The notes beneath the pieces are model-generated. The model ran no database searches and was not told the origin of the DNA. It saw only the letters and a list, made by a program, of their open reading frames with translations. Below are positions 63,766 to 64,000 of a stretch of 64,000 nt of DNA, in pieces; position 1 is the stretch's first letter, and each line of letters opens with the position of its first letter. Made by a program: the position numbers and the translations under genes. This stretch comes from Bacteroides sp. CAG:443 (lineage in GTDB: Bacteria > Bacteroidota > Bacteroidia > Bacteroidales > Bacteroidaceae). The stretch is from NCBI GenBank assembly GCA_000432735.1, contig FR887775.1, positions 32,786 to 96,785 on the forward strand. Direction: 5' to 3'.

Positions 63766-64000
63766 AAGAAATTTTCTTCCAACAGAACAAACAATGCCCG
63801 TAATTTATCACGAGATTCTGCCCAAAAGGGGTTTCCTACCATTTATAATTATTAAAATTTATGTTAATATCACATTTCAGGTATCTACCCAGACGCGATA
63901 TTGCTTTACTTTGCACCTTGACAAAAGTATACTTGGGTATAATTATGAGATTGAGAAGAACAATAGTTCGTTAAAAATTAGCCCAGCCTAAGCGGCTCTG
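63766..64000. other. Window end, probable upstream region of a gene beyond the edge
   Basis: A plus-strand -7-like TACTTTG (about 63908-63914) suggests a promoter facing out of the window. The only ATG behind it (63949) opens a frame of nine codons, so any gene would start past the edge. Confidence 0.35.

Noticed and set aside
1..64000. CRISPR arrays, invertible promoters and prophage
   Set aside because: No regularly spaced repeats, cas genes, site-specific recombinase or phage structural genes were seen anywhere in the window.

Overview
The window looks like a chromosome segment from an anaerobic gut Bacteroidales bacterium, most likely Parabacteroides, Bacteroides or a close relative. Evidence: many genes are preceded by the Bacteroidetes -7 box (TAnnTTTG), there are two TonB-dependent receptors plus a SusC/SusD pair, and there is a fused fucokinase/GDP-fucose pyrophosphorylase (Fkp) of the type known from Bacteroides. 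The genus is an inference; no rRNA is present.

Layout. 1-8.4 kb: small redox and stress units, each with its own regulator (AraC or HxlR) and several with visible operator dyads. They include a flavodoxin-cyclophilin-like lipoprotein, an FMN reductase, a pair of radical SAM proteins with a metallo-beta-lactamase-fold protein, an EFR1-type flavodoxin/ferredoxin and a quinone-reductase-like enzyme. 8.6-16.6 kb: a TonB receptor with a DUF362 lipoprotein, an O-acetyltransferase, cobyrinate a,c-diamide synthase, a TerB/DnaJ protein and a glutathionylspermidine-synthase-like ATP-grasp enzyme paired with a small lipoprotein. 16.9-27.4 kb: surface-sugar supply, with rfbA-rfbC and then a fucose block gmd-fcl-fkp-fucP that joins de novo and salvage routes to GDP-L-fucose. 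27.7-31.4 kb: pyruvate formate-lyase with its activase, and a tRNA-Ser/Glu/Ser cluster. 31.5-35.3 kb: a decayed strip with a dead ISAon1-like element, an exported repeat protein and two pseudogenes. 35.6-37.2 kb: an M49-like lipoprotein peptidase.

37.5-50.7 kb (minus strand) is a nine-gene operon: SusC, SusD, an Mx1-like protein that has lost its zinc motif, a DUF4302 lipoprotein, an unknown lipoprotein, DUF4856, imelysin, a second TonB receptor and a fatty-acid-hydroxylase-fold membrane enzyme. Genes abut or overlap, and the single promoter carries two dyads. I infer a metal or metal-chelate acquisition locus; this is my leading candidate for an undescribed system. 51.2-59.7 kb is a type I restriction-modification operon (hsdM, a frameshifted BRO-like gene, hsdS, fic, hsdR). 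The window closes with a SpoT-like (p)ppGpp hydrolase, a PH-domain protein and an ADP-ribosylglycohydrolase fused to a macro-like domain.

Two families of structured intergenic repeats are each present twice. One is an 84-88-nt double hairpin with a covarying base pair (11662 and 27503). The other is a 56-bp element made of a hairpin and two TTTGTACAAA palindromes 21 bp apart (12030 and 62377).
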